From the NCBI GenBank assembly GCA_016870695.1, contig VGAV01000208.1, positions 1 to 5,216 of the forward strand: 5,216 bases of DNA, written 5' to 3'. The notes below the pieces were generated by a model that worked only from the letters and a program-made list of their open reading frames with translations, had not been told where the DNA came from and made no database searches. The position numbers and the translations under genes were made by a program. Within the stretch, counting starts at the first letter, position 1. Each line of letters opens with the position of its first letter. Origin of the DNA: Actinomycetota bacterium (GTDB lineage Bacteria > Actinomycetota > Actinomycetes > Actinomycetales > Microbacteriaceae). This document shows, piece by piece, positions 1 to 5,122 of the stretch.

Positions 1-565
1 CCCCAACGATCGGCGTGTGCACGGTCGCCGGGGAGACGACGTCGTCGAGCTCGCCCATGACGACCACGGCGTCCGCGCCGTGCCCCAGCGGAAGAACGGG
101 CAGGTCCTCGTGCCGCTCGAACGCGGGCGCGCCGTGACGGCGGTGCTCGGGCAGGGCGACCCACAGCTGCAGGGCGTCGAGGGCGACGGGCCCGTCCCCG
201 AGCGAGTACTCCGAGTGCGCGATGCCGGCGCCGCTCGTCATGAGGTTGAGTGCGCCGGGGCGCACGATCACGTCGCTACCGACGGCGTCGCGGTGCCGCA
301 CCTCGCCCACGATGGGCCAGGTGACGGTCTGCAGGCCGATGTGCGGGTGGGGTTCGACGCGCATACGCGTCTCCTGCGGGCCGAAGCGGTCGAGGAAGCA
401 CCACGCGCCGACCATCGGCAGCGCCCGGTGCGGCAGCGTCCGGTGGACCTCCATGCCGCGTACGCCGCCCAACGGCACCTCCCGGGCCTCGACGACGAGC
501 GCGCGCGGCCCGTCGCAGTCGACCGGCCCCTCTGCAGCCGGCGGGGCGACGTCCAGTCGCGTCAT
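1..565 (-). CDS. Pirin-family protein, C-terminus beyond window edge
   Basis: The minus-strand frame stays open from an ATG at 565 to the left edge, giving 188 codons with no stop. The protein reads as the N-terminal cupin domain of pirin. Residues 72-76 are PHPHI, giving an HxH pair (H73, H75), and GAGIAHSEYS at 112-121 supplies H117 and E119. These match the three-His/one-Glu metal site of the pirin family. Pirins are usually about 230-320 residues with two cupin barrels, so the second barrel is probably mostly outside the window. Family members are cytoplasmic metal-binding proteins; some have quercetin dioxygenase activity and others act as redox-sensitive cofactors, and nothing here decides between these. 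The start codon shares ATGA with the stop of the upstream GNAT gene and has no strong Shine-Dalgarno, so translation is probably coupled. Family assignment is secure; substrate is unknown. Confidence 0.93.
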   Translation of the reverse strand, partial: MTRLDVAPPAAEGPVDCDGPRALVVEAREVPLGGVRGMEVHRTLPHRALPMVGAWCFLDRFGPQETRMRVEPHPHIGLQTVTWPIVGEVRHRDAVGSDVIVRPGALNLMTSGAGIAHSEYSLGDGPVALDALQLWVALPEHRRHGAPAFERHEDLPVLPLGHGADAVVVMGELDDVVSPATVHTPIVG

Positions 566-870
566 GACGATTCGCCGTCGGGCCAGTCGATCTTCAGGCC
601 GGGGATGTCGTGCCCCTTCAGGTAGCCCGCCACGAACGGGCAGCTGGGGATGATCGTGTCGCCGCGGCGGGCCAGGTCGGCGAGAGCCTCCCGGGCGAGC
701 GCGGAACCGAGTCCGTGCCCCTCGAACGCGGGATCCACCTCGGTGTGCGGCAGCTCGACCCGGCCGTCGCCCGCCGGGCGGAACTTCAGGAACCCGCCGA
801 GCTCGTCGCCCAGGTGCACCTCGTACTGCCGCGTCTCCTCGTTCCGGGTCACGGTCACGTCGTCGCTCAT
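562..870 (-). CDS. Small GNAT-type N-acetyltransferase (YjdJ-like)
   Basis: This 102-residue protein starts at the ATG at 870, which has a GGAGG (875-879, minus strand) four bases upstream; the open frame extends further but without a better start. It matches the compact GNAT family of about 90-100 residues (Acetyltransf_CG type). Residues 42-60 carry the acetyl-CoA binding motif, with HTEV before EGHGLGSAL, and IIPSCPFVAGYL follows at about 73-84, as is typical of the family. Members are presumed to transfer an acetyl group from acetyl-CoA, but their substrates are mostly unknown. It is the first gene of a two-gene operon, overlapping the pirin start by 4 bp. It looks intact and ordinary in composition. 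The substrate cannot be inferred from sequence. Confidence 0.92.
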   Translation of the reverse strand: MSDDVTVTRNEETRQYEVHLGDELGGFLKFRPAGDGRVELPHTEVDPAFEGHGLGSALAREALADLARRGDTIIPSCPFVAGYLKGHDIPGLKIDWPDGESS

Positions 871-972
871 GTCGCCTCCAGGTCGTGCGTCTGCTGACAA
901 CGTACGAGGCGCCGGTCCTGTTCCGCCCTCCCTGGCGCCGGCGGCGTCTTTTTGCAAGCGGCGGGAGGTGAT
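871..972. other. Divergent intergenic region
   Basis: This 102-bp gap separates the minus-strand GNAT/pirin operon from the plus-strand small-protein cassette, so it should hold promoters for both. I could not pick convincing -35/-10 pairs. It contains two copies of GGCGCCGG (about 908-915 and 934-941). A GC-rich stretch with a possible 4-bp stem (936-939 with 943-946) is followed closely by five T residues at 949-953, a weak terminator-like arrangement on the plus strand with no gene ending before it. It may be an old boundary of the accessory segment. Confidence 0.4.
964..972 (+). promoter_or_regulatory. Strong ribosome binding site for the small membrane protein gene
   Basis: GGAGGTGAT is fully complementary to the 3' end of 16S rRNA as known in actinomycetes. 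It abuts the GTG at 973, leaving four bases between GGAGG and the start. This is the main reason for choosing GTG 973 over the upstream TTG (952) or the downstream GTG (1027). An overlapping ATG at 971 in another frame opens only 15 codons. Confidence 0.6.
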
Positions 973-1428
973 GTGGCGGCGGGAGGACCCCCTGCCTCGG
1001 CGCCCTACCCCGCGCTGACCACACCCGTGGTCATCGACGAAGCTCTCTGGCGCGCGATTCTGAGCGGGCCCCCGATGGCCGGCGTCTTCGCTGTCATCGC
1101 CGCCGTCATCGCCTTCACCCCCGCCATCCGCTCAACCAAAATCGCCCGCGAGAACGCCGCGCGCGAACAGTGGTGGAACCGCGCACAATGGGCCCTAGGG
1201 CTGGCCGCATCCGATGACCAGGAAGACCGCGAGGTCGCAAACGACGCCCTCCAGGCCCTGCTCGAGGACGCGACCCCCACCGAAGGCAAGATGATCTACC
1301 GCACGATCAAGAACCTTCAACGCCCAGCCGCCGTAGACCCGCCCGCAATCGCGACGGAAAATAGACCCAGAAGGAAGGTGATCAGATGGCTCAGCATTCC
1401 CGCTCGTCCTTCACCGGACGCTTCGTGA
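973..1428 (+). CDS. Unknown small single-pass membrane protein
   Basis: The frame encodes 151 residues from GTG 973; alternative starts are TTG 952 and GTG 1027. I do not recognise a named family. Residues 1-20 are rich in Pro/Ala, and 35-53 (AGVFAVIAAVIAFTPAI) form one likely transmembrane segment. A charged, helix-prone region follows at about 54-117, with REQWWNRAQWALGLAASDDQ and alternating acidic and basic residues. The C-terminus (about 118-151) is Pro/Arg-rich and probably disordered. The likely arrangement is a membrane anchor with a cytoplasmic helical tail, which is inference. Its last 43 bp overlap the next gene in another frame, so the extreme C-terminus may be little constrained. 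Its position between a housekeeping operon and a broken recombinase suggests accessory or mobile origin. It could belong to a phage, plasmid or toxin-antitoxin-like cassette, but no motif shows this. Confidence 0.65.
   Translation: MAAGGPPASAPYPALTTPVVIDEALWRAILSGPPMAGVFAVIAAVIAFTPAIRSTKIARENAAREQWWNRAQWALGLAASDDQEDREVANDALQALLEDATPTEGKMIYRTIKNLQRPAAVDPPAIATENRPRRKVIRWLSIPARPSPDAS
1373..1383 (+). promoter_or_regulatory. Strong ribosome binding site for the small basic protein gene
   Basis: GGAAGGTGATC lies two bases before the ATG at 1386, and its AGG is seven bases from the start. Apart from one extra A it matches the anti-Shine-Dalgarno across its length. It sits inside the end of the preceding gene and supports the short downstream ORF as a real, well-translated gene. 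Confidence 0.65.
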
Positions 1429-1592
1429 CCTCAAACAAGGGCAGCCTCCAGCGTCGCATCGCGGCAGGCGAGGCCGACCCGATCAGCGATCGCGAGCGCG
1501 CACAGCTCCAAGAGATCCGCCAGACCTACATCCGCAGATTCGGTCGACCCCGAGGCCCAGACGGTCTCCAAGACCGCCTGACACGCGCTTAG
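1386..1592 (+). CDS. Unknown small basic protein, 68 residues
   Basis: The ATG at 1386 has a very good ribosome binding site, and the frame runs 68 codons to TAG at 1590-1592. The protein is arginine-rich, with RR at about residues 24-25, RER near 37-39 and a cluster IRRFGRPRGPD near 49-59. It has no membrane segment and no signal peptide. Residues about 35-52 (SDRERAQLQEIRQTYIRR) look like an amphipathic helix. I do not recognise the family; nucleic-acid binding would fit the charge but is only a guess. It overlaps the upstream membrane-protein gene by 43 bp, so the two are probably one transcription unit with coupled translation. Its stop codon lies inside the left arm of the hairpin at 1591-1624, so the transcript probably ends right there. 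Small size and a clear start signal suggest a true gene. Confidence 0.65.
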   Translation: MAQHSRSSFTGRFVTSNKGSLQRRIAAGEADPISDRERAQLQEIRQTYIRRFGRPRGPDGLQDRLTRA

Positions 1593-1624
1593 AAGGGACC
1601 GTGCCCACAGGGCCGGTCCCTTCT
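1591..1624 (+). terminator. Rho-independent-type terminator hairpin
   Basis: Arms 1591-1600 (AGAAGGGACC) and 1615-1624 (GGTCCCTTCT) are perfect 10-bp inverted repeats. Inside them, GCCC (1603-1606) and GGGC (1610-1613) can pair around an ACA loop, extending the stem past a small bulge. A pyrimidine-rich, partly T-rich stretch (about 1620-1629) follows. The left arm begins within the stop codon of the 68-residue gene, and the right arm runs directly into the frame of the truncated recombinase. The best reading is termination of the small-protein cassette; an element end or recombination junction is a less likely alternative. Confidence 0.7.
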
Positions 1625-1626
1625 TC

Positions 1627-2166
1627 GTTCTCGAGGCCGCCGGCTGCGACCGCGTCTTCACCGACCACGGGGAGTCGTCCCGCAAGCGGACCCGCCCGCA
1701 GTGGATGGCCTGCCTCGACTACGCCCGCAGCGGGGACACCATCGTCGTGTACCGACTCGACCGCATCGCCGGCTCGACCGGCCACCTGATCGAGGTCGTC
1801 AACGACCTGGGGGAGCGGGGCCTGAATCTCCGGTCCCTGACGGAACCGGAGATCGACACGACGACCCCGATGGGCCGAGCGCTCTACGGCATGGTCGCCG
1901 TGTTCGCGCAGCTCCGCGTCGACACCATCCGACAGAACACCCGCGACGGCCTCGCCCGCGCACGCGCCGAGGGACGCGTCGGCGGCCGCCCCACTGTGAT
2001 AACGCCGGAGCGCATCGCCGAAGCCCTCCGGATGCGCGAGGACGGCAAGAAGCCCGGCGCGATCGCCACGACGCTCGGCGTCGGCCGCTCGAGCGTCCTC
2101 CGCGCCTTCGAGCGCGTCGACGAGGAAGCCCGCATCGCACTCGACCCGCTCGCCGGCGCCGCCTGA
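1627..2166 (+). pseudogene. Serine recombinase (resolvase/invertase), N-terminus missing
   Basis: From about 1627 the frame reads VLEAAGCDRVFTDHGESS and continues to a TGA at 2164-2166, giving about 179 residues of resolvase-type sequence. Recognisable parts are VVYRLDRIAGST (about 1753-1788), SLTEPEIDTTTPMGRALYG, the long helix with IRQNTRDGLARARAEGRVGGRP, and a C-terminal Hin-type helix-turn-helix (about 2002-2130, KKPGAIATTLGVGRSSVLRAF). The first 30 or so residues, with the YARVS catalytic serine, are absent. The frame is open upstream only to 1582, where it reads through the hairpin, and contains no plausible start. The first ATG (1705) lacks a ribosome binding site. Within the remaining domain, the Arg usually found three residues after the conserved DR is Gly, and the usual Glu-Arg pair in the long helix reads differently. 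Without the nucleophile it should be inactive as a recombinase, although a DNA-binding fragment could in principle be made. Confidence 0.82.
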
Positions 2167-2311
2167 CCGACGACTGGGCGCGGTGCGTGATTGAAGGTCC
2201 GCGCACTCGTTGAACGCGTCCGTATGGGGCGTGTTGCATGCGAGAAACCGCGGACAATCTATGTGAGACAGGCTCCGGCAATGAACAGCCACCACCAACG
2301 GCTGCGCATCA
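2167..2311. other. Convergent intergenic stretch, no gene seen
   Basis: This region lies between the recombinase remnant and grpB-like gene, which converge. It is noticeably less GC-rich around 2230-2285. TTGCAT (2234-2239) followed by AATCTATG (2256-2263) resembles a weak promoter pointing right, but no gene follows on that strand, and the long plus-strand frame beyond it is antisense to the GrpB-family gene. It may be leftover element DNA. Confidence 0.35.
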
Positions 2312-2330
2312 CGCTCGCCGCCGGCGAGCG
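2312..2330. terminator. 19-nt GC-rich palindrome, possible bidirectional terminator
   Basis: CGCTCGCCG (2312-2320) and CGGCGAGCG (2322-2330) are perfect inverted repeats around a single C, folding as an 8-bp stem with a three-base loop. It lies 10 bases past the stop of the minus-strand GrpB-family gene, at the meeting point of two converging units. No T-tract follows on either strand, so it would be an actinobacterial-style hairpin without U-tail, or simply an mRNA 3'-end stabiliser. Confidence 0.45.
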
Positions 2331-2340
2331 GACGACTTGC

Positions 2341-3027
2341 TCAGGACGGGCTGGAAGCTATGAACCCCGTGGCGTCGAACGCTCGTTGGTAGATCTCGCG
2401 GATGACGGCTGTCTTTCGCACGTTGTACTCGGTCATAGAGCTTGCTGGCCCCTCCGCAGCCCGGCGTTTAGCTGCGGCGTAACGGTCCCGGTCGGCGCTG
2501 TTGGCGCGGAGCCAGTTCCGGAACACGACGTGCTTGATCAGTTCGGGACTATCCGGCCCGAAGACGTGAAGGAACACGTTGAGGTCGCCGGCAGACGTCG
2601 GAAGCGCCTCCGACTTCGGGTCAAGCCGCAGCAGCCGGTGTTCATGCCACCAGGGCTCGCGCACTGTCAGGGTGAAGCCGATTGCTTCTAGGCGTGGTAA
2701 CCAGACGCGTTCGTCTGAGGGATCGGCGACGGTGAGGTCTAGGTCGAGGATGGGCTTCGCTGGAAGCCCTGGAACGGCCGTCGAGCCCACGTGCTCAACA
2801 CGAAGCGCTCGCACACCGAGCGCCTCCATGACGCGTTCGCGGACGGTTTCTGCGCGCTGAGGCCACGTCGGGTCAGGGTCGACGATGAGGATCGGGCTAC
2901 TCACCGGCGGGACCACCCAGGGGCTCGCTCCTGCCGGCACGTCGGGCTCGTTGAAGCTCAGGATCTCGGCTGTCGTCGGCACGGACACATTCAACCGGGT
3001 ATCCGGCGACGGTGCGTGCGACCGCAT
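2341..3027 (-). CDS. GrpB/UPF0157-family protein
   Basis: The gene encodes 228 residues from ATG 3027. The family signature is at about 78-97: EHVGSTAVPGLPAKPILDLD, with the GST motif and the later acidic pair D95/D97 expected of the nucleotidyltransferase-like fold. WWHEHRLLR (about 126-134) and the conserved stretch LHVFGPDSPELIKHVVFRNWLR (153-174, positions only approximate) followed by a run ending YNVRKTAVIREIY complete the family pattern. GrpB proteins are cytoplasmic and have no well-defined physiological role; some are linked to coenzyme A or nucleotide chemistry only by homology. The first 13 residues look non-conserved and ATG 3027 has a weak binding site (GGTGA), so GTG 2988 or GTG 2982 are plausible true starts. 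By eye its codon use is less GC-biased than that of the flanking genes, which may indicate horizontal acquisition. It stands alone, divergent from the MFS gene. Confidence 0.9.
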   Translation of the reverse strand: MRSHAPSPDTRLNVSVPTTAEILSFNEPDVPAGASPWVVPPVSSPILIVDPDPTWPQRAETVRERVMEALGVRALRVEHVGSTAVPGLPAKPILDLDLTVADPSDERVWLPRLEAIGFTLTVREPWWHEHRLLRLDPKSEALPTSAGDLNVFLHVFGPDSPELIKHVVFRNWLRANSADRDRYAAAKRRAAEGPASSMTEYNVRKTAVIREIYQRAFDATGFIASSPS

Positions 3028-3217
3028 CGATCCGTCACCGGGCCTGCACTGCAGCGGTCATGAGCACTGCGGGCTGTCCGATAGACTGCTATGAGGCGGT
3101 TTTTCCTCTGATGCCGGTTCTGCCTGACGGCAAACGATCAGATTGGAAGACGCCCGTGTCACTGGCACTGAGCAACCGTCTGCCCTTCCGGGGCTCGAAC
3201 CTCGTCGGCCGTGACGC
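3028..3217. promoter_or_regulatory. Divergent control region between GrpB-family and MFS genes
   Basis: This 190-bp region must hold the MFS operon promoter and the promoter of the minus-strand gene. It has a local drop in GC. ATAG-ACTG-CTAT (3081-3092) is a short inverted repeat that could be a regulator site, and TAGACT (3082-3087) could serve as a -10 element, but no good -35 accompanies it. TGCCG (3112-3116) and CGGCA (3128-3132) can form a 5-bp stem. A short ORF that ends on the MFS start occupies the right half. Confidence 0.35.
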
Positions 3218-3221
3218 ATGA
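3156..3221 (+). CDS. Possible leader peptide ORF overlapping the MFS start
   Basis: GTG 3156 opens 21 codons (VSLALSNRLPFRGSNLVGRDA) ending in TGA at 3219-3221, which overlaps the MFS start as ATGA. GGAAG (3145-3149) sits six bases before the GTG, a reasonable binding site. The same frame can also start at ATG 3111 (36 residues), but without a well-placed binding site. The MFS ATG itself has no clear Shine-Dalgarno, so ribosomes finishing this ORF could deliver translation to the transporter. I do not recognise the peptide. It may be a regulatory leader, a remnant of a former upstream gene or chance. Confidence 0.35.
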   Translation: MSLALSNRLPFRGSNLVGRDA

Positions 3222-4657
3222 GCGTTCCCACCGCCTCCGCACGTCGAGCGTTCCGCGCGACACTGGTCGGCACCATGGTGACCTCGATCGGTCAGGGTCT
3301 GACCCTGCCGTTTCTCTTCGTCTATCTCAACGAGATCCTGGGTGTCCCGCTCGCAACGGCCGGATTCATCGTGGCTGGGGCAGCCGTCCTCGCGCTCGGC
3401 GCGTCCGGGTTGGGCGGCAGCCTCGCTGACCGGCTCGGGCTCGGCCGGGTCGCTGTCCTCGGCCTGACCCTGCAGGCGGGAGGGACACTGCTACTGGCAC
3501 TCGCACGCGAACCCGTCCTCGGTGTCCTCGGCCTCGTCGTGATGTCCGCTGGTAACTCGCTCGTTTGGCCAAGCCTCAACGGCCTGGTGACGCACCAGGT
3601 ACCCGCGGAGAAACGGTCCCAAGCGTTCGCCCTGCGATTCGGGCTGATGAACGTCGGAGTCGGTATCGGTTCCCTCGTCGCAGCTGTATCGGTATCCGTC
3701 GGCAACCCGGCAAGTTTCCACACGGTGTACCTCCTCGACGGAGCGACAACCGCCGTCTTCGCGGCGATCCTGCTCGTCGCGCTGCGCGGCACGACCGGTT
3801 GGGGTGCACACCGCGCAGTGCAGCAGCCGACCACGTCCTCGAGCTACGGGGCAGTGTTCCGCGACAAGGCCTTCGTCGGGTACCTGGCAGTGCTGCTGAC
3901 GATGGCTGTGTTCGGCAGCGCGCAACTCGAAGGTCCGTGGGCCTCGTTCGTCACGACGACCTCGAACACCGGTCACGTGATTGGCCTGGCATTCGCGGCC
4001 AACACCCTCGTAATCATCGCCCTGCAGTTGCCCGTCGAACGGCTCACCCGCCCCCTCCGACGGAGCAACCTGCTGATCCTGTGCTCCCTGTCCTGGGCTG
4101 CAGCGTGGGCCCTGACCGGGCTCGCCGCGTCCACCCTCGTACCGCAAGCCGCGACCGCAACCCTGCTCGTCATCGCACTCGGGATGTTCGGCCTCGGAGA
4201 GACGTTTCTCAGCCCCGTCATCAACGCGATGCCCAACGCGCTCGCTCCGGAGCACCTCCGCGGACGCTACAACGCGATGAACTCCGCCACCTACCCGGTC
4301 TCACGCTTCATCGGCCCACCCCTGGCCGGAATGCTGCTCGGCGGCGGCCACCCCTTCCTCTGGGTCGTCTTCATCGCCGCCGGCGCGGTCATCGCCGCCG
4401 GCGCGGCGTTCATCCTCGGTCGACGACTTCCACGGCACGCAGAACTCCCGTCGATCTCGACCCCGGAGCCGGGGGCAACAGCGCCGGCGAGCAGCACGCC
4501 GGCGGCCGATGGCACTGCCAACGACGTCCCCACAGCCACTTCCCACCCCAGTCCTGACCACCAGCTCACGCACCGTAGGAGCAGATTCCCGTGCACATTG
4601 CCGCTCTCATCCTGTCCCTCGTCCTCGCCGTCGCGATGCTCGCGAACGGCACCATGA
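3218..4657 (+). CDS. MFS transporter, probable drug/multidrug exporter
   Basis: The 479-residue product is a major facilitator protein of the inner membrane with roughly 11-12 hydrophobic segments, starting near residues 12-37 and ending near 379-401. The loop between helices 2 and 3 carries motif A as GGSLADRLGLGR (66-77). The second half has MPNALAPEHLRGRYNAMNS (338-356), resembling the equivalent loop of MdtH/YajR-like proton-driven exporters. Export of a toxic compound is the most likely role; the substrate is unknown. The ATG at 3218 lacks a clear binding site but shares ATGA with a short upstream ORF. After the last helix comes a long tail (about 403-479) rich in Pro, Thr, Ser and Ala, probably disordered. 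Its last 22 codons overlap the DoxX-like gene in another frame and change to Cys/Ser/Arg-rich composition, so that part is probably not conserved. The gene appears intact. Confidence 0.88.
   Translation: MSVPTASARRAFRATLVGTMVTSIGQGLTLPFLFVYLNEILGVPLATAGFIVAGAAVLALGASGLGGSLADRLGLGRVAVLGLTLQAGGTLLLALAREPVLGVLGLVVMSAGNSLVWPSLNGLVTHQVPAEKRSQAFALRFGLMNVGVGIGSLVAAVSVSVGNPASFHTVYLLDGATTAVFAAILLVALRGTTGWGAHRAVQQPTTSSSYGAVFRDKAFVGYLAVLLTMAVFGSAQLEGPWASFVTTTSNTGHVIGLAFAANTLVIIALQLPVERLTRPLRRSNLLILCSLSWAAAWALTGLAASTLVPQAATATLLVIALGMFGLGETFLSPVINAMPNALAPEHLRGRYNAMNSATYPVSRFIGPPLAGMLLGGGHPFLWVVFIAAGAVIAAGAAFILGRRLPRHAELPSISTPEPGATAPASSTPAADGTANDVPTATSHPSPDHQLTHRRSRFPCTLPLSSCPSSSPSRCSRTAP
4576..4581 (+). 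promoter_or_regulatory. Ribosome binding site of the DoxX-like gene
   Basis: TAGGAG lies nine bases before the GTG at 4591, inside the coding tail of the MFS gene. It decides the GTG start for the DoxX-like gene, which has no better candidate upstream. Confidence 0.55.
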
Positions 4658-4938
4658 AGGTCATCAAGGCGCCACAGATCGTCGCCCAGATGGAACCCCT
4701 TGGAGTGCCCGCAGCGCGCCTGCCCCTCCTCGGCGCCCTACAGATCGCCGGCGCTGCTGGCCTTGCCGTTGGCCTTCTGATTCACCCGCTCGGGGTTGCC
4801 GCCGCCATCGGCCTCGTGCTCTACTTCGCCGGCGCCATCGTCACGCACCTTCGTGCCCACGACCGCGCCGTGCAGGGTGCCGTCTTCTTCCTCGCCCTCT
4901 CCGTCGCGACTCTGGTCGTTCTCCTCATCAGCGCGTGA
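4591..4938 (+). CDS. DoxX-like small membrane protein
   Basis: The gene encodes 115 residues from GTG 4591 with four predicted membrane helices at about 4-22, 42-64, 67-86 and 94-113. It matches the DoxX-like family: an N-terminal NGTMKVIK, then PLGVPAARLPLLGALQIAGAAGLAVG (two stretches, 36-61), then AAIGLVLYFAGAIVTHLRAHDRAV (71-94), where the family's HLR/HAR motif sits after helix 3. Family members are inner-membrane proteins; a few take part in thiosulfate oxidation or oxidative-stress complexes, but most, including this short type, have no proven function. Its start lies 67 bp inside the MFS gene, so the two are almost certainly cotranscribed and probably translationally coupled. This suggests a shared response, such as to a xenobiotic or membrane stress, which is inference. 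The gene looks intact. Confidence 0.88.
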   Translation: MHIAALILSLVLAVAMLANGTMKVIKAPQIVAQMEPLGVPAARLPLLGALQIAGAAGLAVGLLIHPLGVAAAIGLVLYFAGAIVTHLRAHDRAVQGAVFFLALSVATLVVLLISA

Positions 4939-5122
4939 CCGACAAGCGGCCGCGGGCGGGATGCTCCTGCTTGCGGCCATGGCGGACTCGGCCTCCTAGG
5001 GATCGGCTACCTGACGCCACCGCTACGCGTCGCCCGGGACCAACGATGGCCACACCGAGGCGGCGTACTCTCGAAGGTGCCCCGTTGACACCCCTCATCC
5101 TCACCAACAAGCGGAGCTGCTG
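4939..5122. other. Intergenic gap inside the right-hand operon, no gene seen
   Basis: This 184-bp gap separates two genes of the same strand. GGCCGC (4948-4953) and GCGGCC (4973-4978) could pair across a 19-base loop, and GCGGCCGC (4946-4953) is itself a palindrome; neither is followed by a T-tract. A 12-codon ORF from ATG 4961 (MLLLAAMADSAS) has only a GGCGGG in front and is not convincing. A perfect TTGACA at 5085-5090 lacks a matching -10. The gap may hold a second promoter or a decayed short gene. Confidence 0.4.

Noticed and set aside
17..653. Plus-strand frames opposite the pirin and GNAT genes
   Set aside because: The minus strand carries unmistakable pirin and GNAT motifs, including the metal-binding His residues.
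971..1018. 15-codon ORF from ATG 971 (MWRREDPLPRRPTPR)
   Set aside because: The binding site is only two bases from this ATG, while the overlapping GTG 973 gives a long frame with a membrane segment.
1483..2298. Long minus-strand open frame (271 codons) across the recombinase
   Set aside because: It is antisense to a frame with clear resolvase similarity; its Arg/Asp/Gly-rich product has no recognisable domain and arises from high GC.
2191..2691. Plus-strand 166-codon frame after the recombinase remnant
   Set aside because: Most of it is antisense to the GrpB-family gene and it shows no domain or start signal.
3192..3201. tRNA-like T-loop sequence GGTTCGAGCC on the minus strand
   Set aside because: The flanking bases do not form a five-base T stem and no anticodon or D arm is present in the right positions.
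3491..4557. Long open frames on both strands inside the MFS gene
   Set aside because: They are shadows of a strongly coding frame with membrane helices; their products are Arg/Pro-rich low-complexity sequence.
5085..5090. Perfect TTGACA as a -35 promoter element
   Set aside because: No acceptable -10 hexamer lies 16-18 bases downstream; the region there is GC-rich and runs into the binding site of the next gene.
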